Below, in pieces: positions 62,201 through 64,000 of a stretch of 64,000 nt of DNA. The stretch comes from Rostratula benghalensis (Eukaryota > Chordata > Aves > Charadriiformes > Rostratulidae): the NCBI GenBank assembly GCA_013399305.1, contig VXAI01000160.1, forward strand, positions 1,533,121 to 1,597,120, written 5' to 3'. Under the pieces are notes generated by a model, which did not search any database, was not told where the DNA came from, and saw nothing but the letters and a program-made list of their open reading frames with translations. Position 1 is the stretch's first letter, and the number at the start of each line of letters is the position of its first letter. Made by a program: the position numbers and the translations under genes.

Positions 62201-63461
62201 AACATTTCCTTAACAGAACATGAACCTTCATCAAAATCAACATTTTCAAAGGAAGCTTAGATTTTGTTGAAATCTTTGGTTGACTGTGAAAGAAGGATTT
62301 TCTGCCTTATTTTGCCTCAAGTTTATTTCAAGTTATACCTCATCTATTGAGGTTGTGGTGGATGTAGAGCGACACACCTCTCTCTTTGTTGTCCAGACTT
62401 GTTCTGCTGACACTTCTATTTTACTAACCATGTTCCCATGGTCATATAGTGGAAATCTCGTGCACTGTAAGCAACCACTAACACAAAAAATATTTGGGGT
62501 ACTTGGTTTAGAAACACTAGAGAATTGAAGCAGGAATAATGATTATTATTATTAATTATTATTATACAGCCCCACTAGGTTGTTAACTGAGTTATTGCTT
62601 TCTGAATATGTTAAGTTTGCTTAGGATATTTTGTGTTGATACTAAGTATCTGCATATTTAACAAAGTTAAAACTACAGTTTGGACATATTGTTAAAACCA
62701 GAACAAGATCATAAACATGACTTGGAAATTAGCCCTGATCTGATTTTCCTCTCATCTATAAATCATAAGAAACTGACTTTATTTTTTTGTTTCTAATTGT
62801 GGACTTTTTTATTGAATATTTCTTTCTATTTGATTTATCATTTATAAGACTTTCATGATTTTGCTTTCTGTATCAAACTGGAGGTGAACTTAACCTATGC
62901 TTGGATCAGGTAGACAACAAGATTTCTTCTCCATCCCTTATTTGCCACATCTGCCATAGCTCAATGGGTATAATTTTCAGATGTTTTCTCAGCTATATTT
63001 TTTTTCAGTCTTTTCAGCTGGTTGGAGAAAACAGTGCATATTTAAGGAAGAAGAAAAGAAATCATAATACTCTAGTTTGAGCATAAGCCTCTGCTAATTC
63101 TGCTGGGAACTGACTTATATTTCCTTTTCTTGTACTTGTTCCATGTATATGCTGAATTTTTTAGAATTGCATGTGATCCTTTTTCAGTACAAAGTTTTCC
63201 TTGAAGCATCTTACCAGTAGAGTGTGATTCAGAAGAGTTACTTAAATATCTACTTACGTGTGTTCAATCAAGTATTTTCCCCCAAAGCAATGGAGTCATT
63301 CATTAGCTGAATAGGACATGTGTGCTATGGTTCATTGCTACAGTAAGGACTATATTTTAAAAAATAGAAGTGTAGAGATGCACTGATTTCTAGAATTTTT
63401 GCAGTCATTACATGGGAATCACCTTAAAATTCAATCCCTAACACCTGTTTTTATCCTTTAG
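59271..63461. other. Unique AT-rich stretch
   Basis: No gene is supported. It includes an 8-bp inverted repeat (59957-59974) and an ATT-rich run (62541-62565). Open frames are under about 85 codons and unrecognised. The final 25 bp are a good pyrimidine tract (ACACCTGTTTTTATCCTTTAG). Confidence 0.55.
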
Positions 63462-63607
63462 AATCAGATCCTGTCCACAGGTTGAAGAGGATAAGTGAAG
63501 CTGCCAATACAGCAGTCAACAATATCTTCTGTTTGGGGTGCAAACACTACACCCCACTCAGTGACATCAACCAGAACTGGACAGACAAACCATTCATAAA
63601 GATATAA
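63462..63607 (+). other. Possible terminal coding exon (weak)
   Basis: A strong acceptor (CTGTTTTTATCCTTTAG) is followed by 47 open codons ending at a TAA (63605-63607). The reading includes SDPVHRLKRISEAANTAVNN and ends DKPFIKI. Without a donor this would be a last exon. It needs one nucleotide of split codon from the previous exon, whereas the candidate at 55179-55389 leaves two (TG), and TG plus A would give a stop, so the two are not directly joined. No AATAAA is evident in the remaining 390 bp. The protein is not recognised. An open run of this length is quite likely by chance. Confidence 0.13.
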
Positions 63608-64000
63608 AACCTTTTGACCTTTAGCTGAGAAGTATATTCAGATTATAGTGCAAGAGATGTCAAGATTTTGTCTGGCAAAAGAGGCTACTATCTGCTCAGT
63701 ATGAAAATTTAATTTTCAGAAATGAAATTTCAGGAACTTTTTTCAAGTTTGGTGGTGGGTTTTTTTTCTCCTTCTTCTCTCCCTTCTCTCCAGTAACCAC
63801 GTTTGGAAAACTGAATTCTTAAATCCTTTACATACGCTTAACAAAAAGAATCAAGTTCAGCCCTTTGACATATATTAGCTTAGTGCTCTAAAAGTCAGAA
63901 AAGTCACGTTGCTATTGATGCTGTCCCTCTTTAACTGCTATGTTCTCTAACTGCTTTGTCTTACTCCATCTTTGTGGGTATAAGTGGTGCTATGCAGCAA
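63608..64000. other. Unique AT-rich stretch at window end
   Basis: Short T-rich and CTTCTCT-rich patches near 63760-63795; nothing else recognisable. Confidence 0.6.

Noticed and set aside
1..64000. CRISPR arrays, operons, phage or integron-like organisation
   Set aside because: No spaced direct repeats, ribosome-binding patterns or dense long open frames; CR1 elements and splice-like signals point to vertebrate nuclear DNA.

Overview
This window looks like AT-rich, gene-poor vertebrate nuclear DNA, most probably from a bird. The best evidence is three copies of the CR1 (chicken repeat 1) LINE, at 12176-12402, 15671-15993 and 47832-48424. All are 5'-truncated and lie on the minus strand. Each begins with the reverse complement of the CR1 tail (tandem ATTCTATG) and is followed by the avian-type 3' end. 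Overall interspersed-repeat content is low, other young transposon families are absent, and CpG is scarce, all of which fit an avian macrochromosome. One undetermined base (33135) lies inside a TA microsatellite. No operon-like or prokaryotic organisation, no complete protein-coding gene, no functional RNA gene and no CRISPR array could be supported.

Layout. Positions 1-12 kb are unique AT-rich DNA with a G16 tract and a GT repeat. Positions 12-16 kb hold two CR1 remnants about 3.3 kb apart. Positions 16-24 kb are unique DNA with two small CpG-enriched patches (about 17.55-18.03 kb and 20.34-20.58 kb). Positions 24-33 kb are unique DNA with homopolymer tracts, a perfect 13-bp inverted repeat (31624-31654) and a 5S-rRNA-derived fragment (about 32828-32928), probably an ancient AmnSINE1/SINE3-type relic. 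Positions 33-48 kb are unique DNA that includes a possible coding exon at 37583-37685, a conserved-element-like AT-rich stretch after it and an isolated GC box near 40.28 kb. Positions 47.8-48.7 kb hold the longest CR1 copy and an (AAT)18 microsatellite. Positions 49-64 kb are unique DNA with the most exon-like segment of the window (55179-55389), an old MIR-like SINE (56992-57138), a conserved-element-like cluster (58.4-59.3 kb) and a weak terminal-exon candidate (63462-63607).

Interpretation. The window is either intergenic (a gene desert) or mostly one or more long introns. The splice-bounded open segments are the only hints of protein coding. The plus-strand candidates are not phase-compatible when joined directly, so unseen intervening exons would be needed, or some candidates are chance. 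I did not recognise the gene they might belong to. I found no clear evidence of an undescribed multi-gene system. The most worthwhile leads are the two best exon candidates, the 5S-derived relic, the conserved-element-like stretches and the CpG or GC-box patches.
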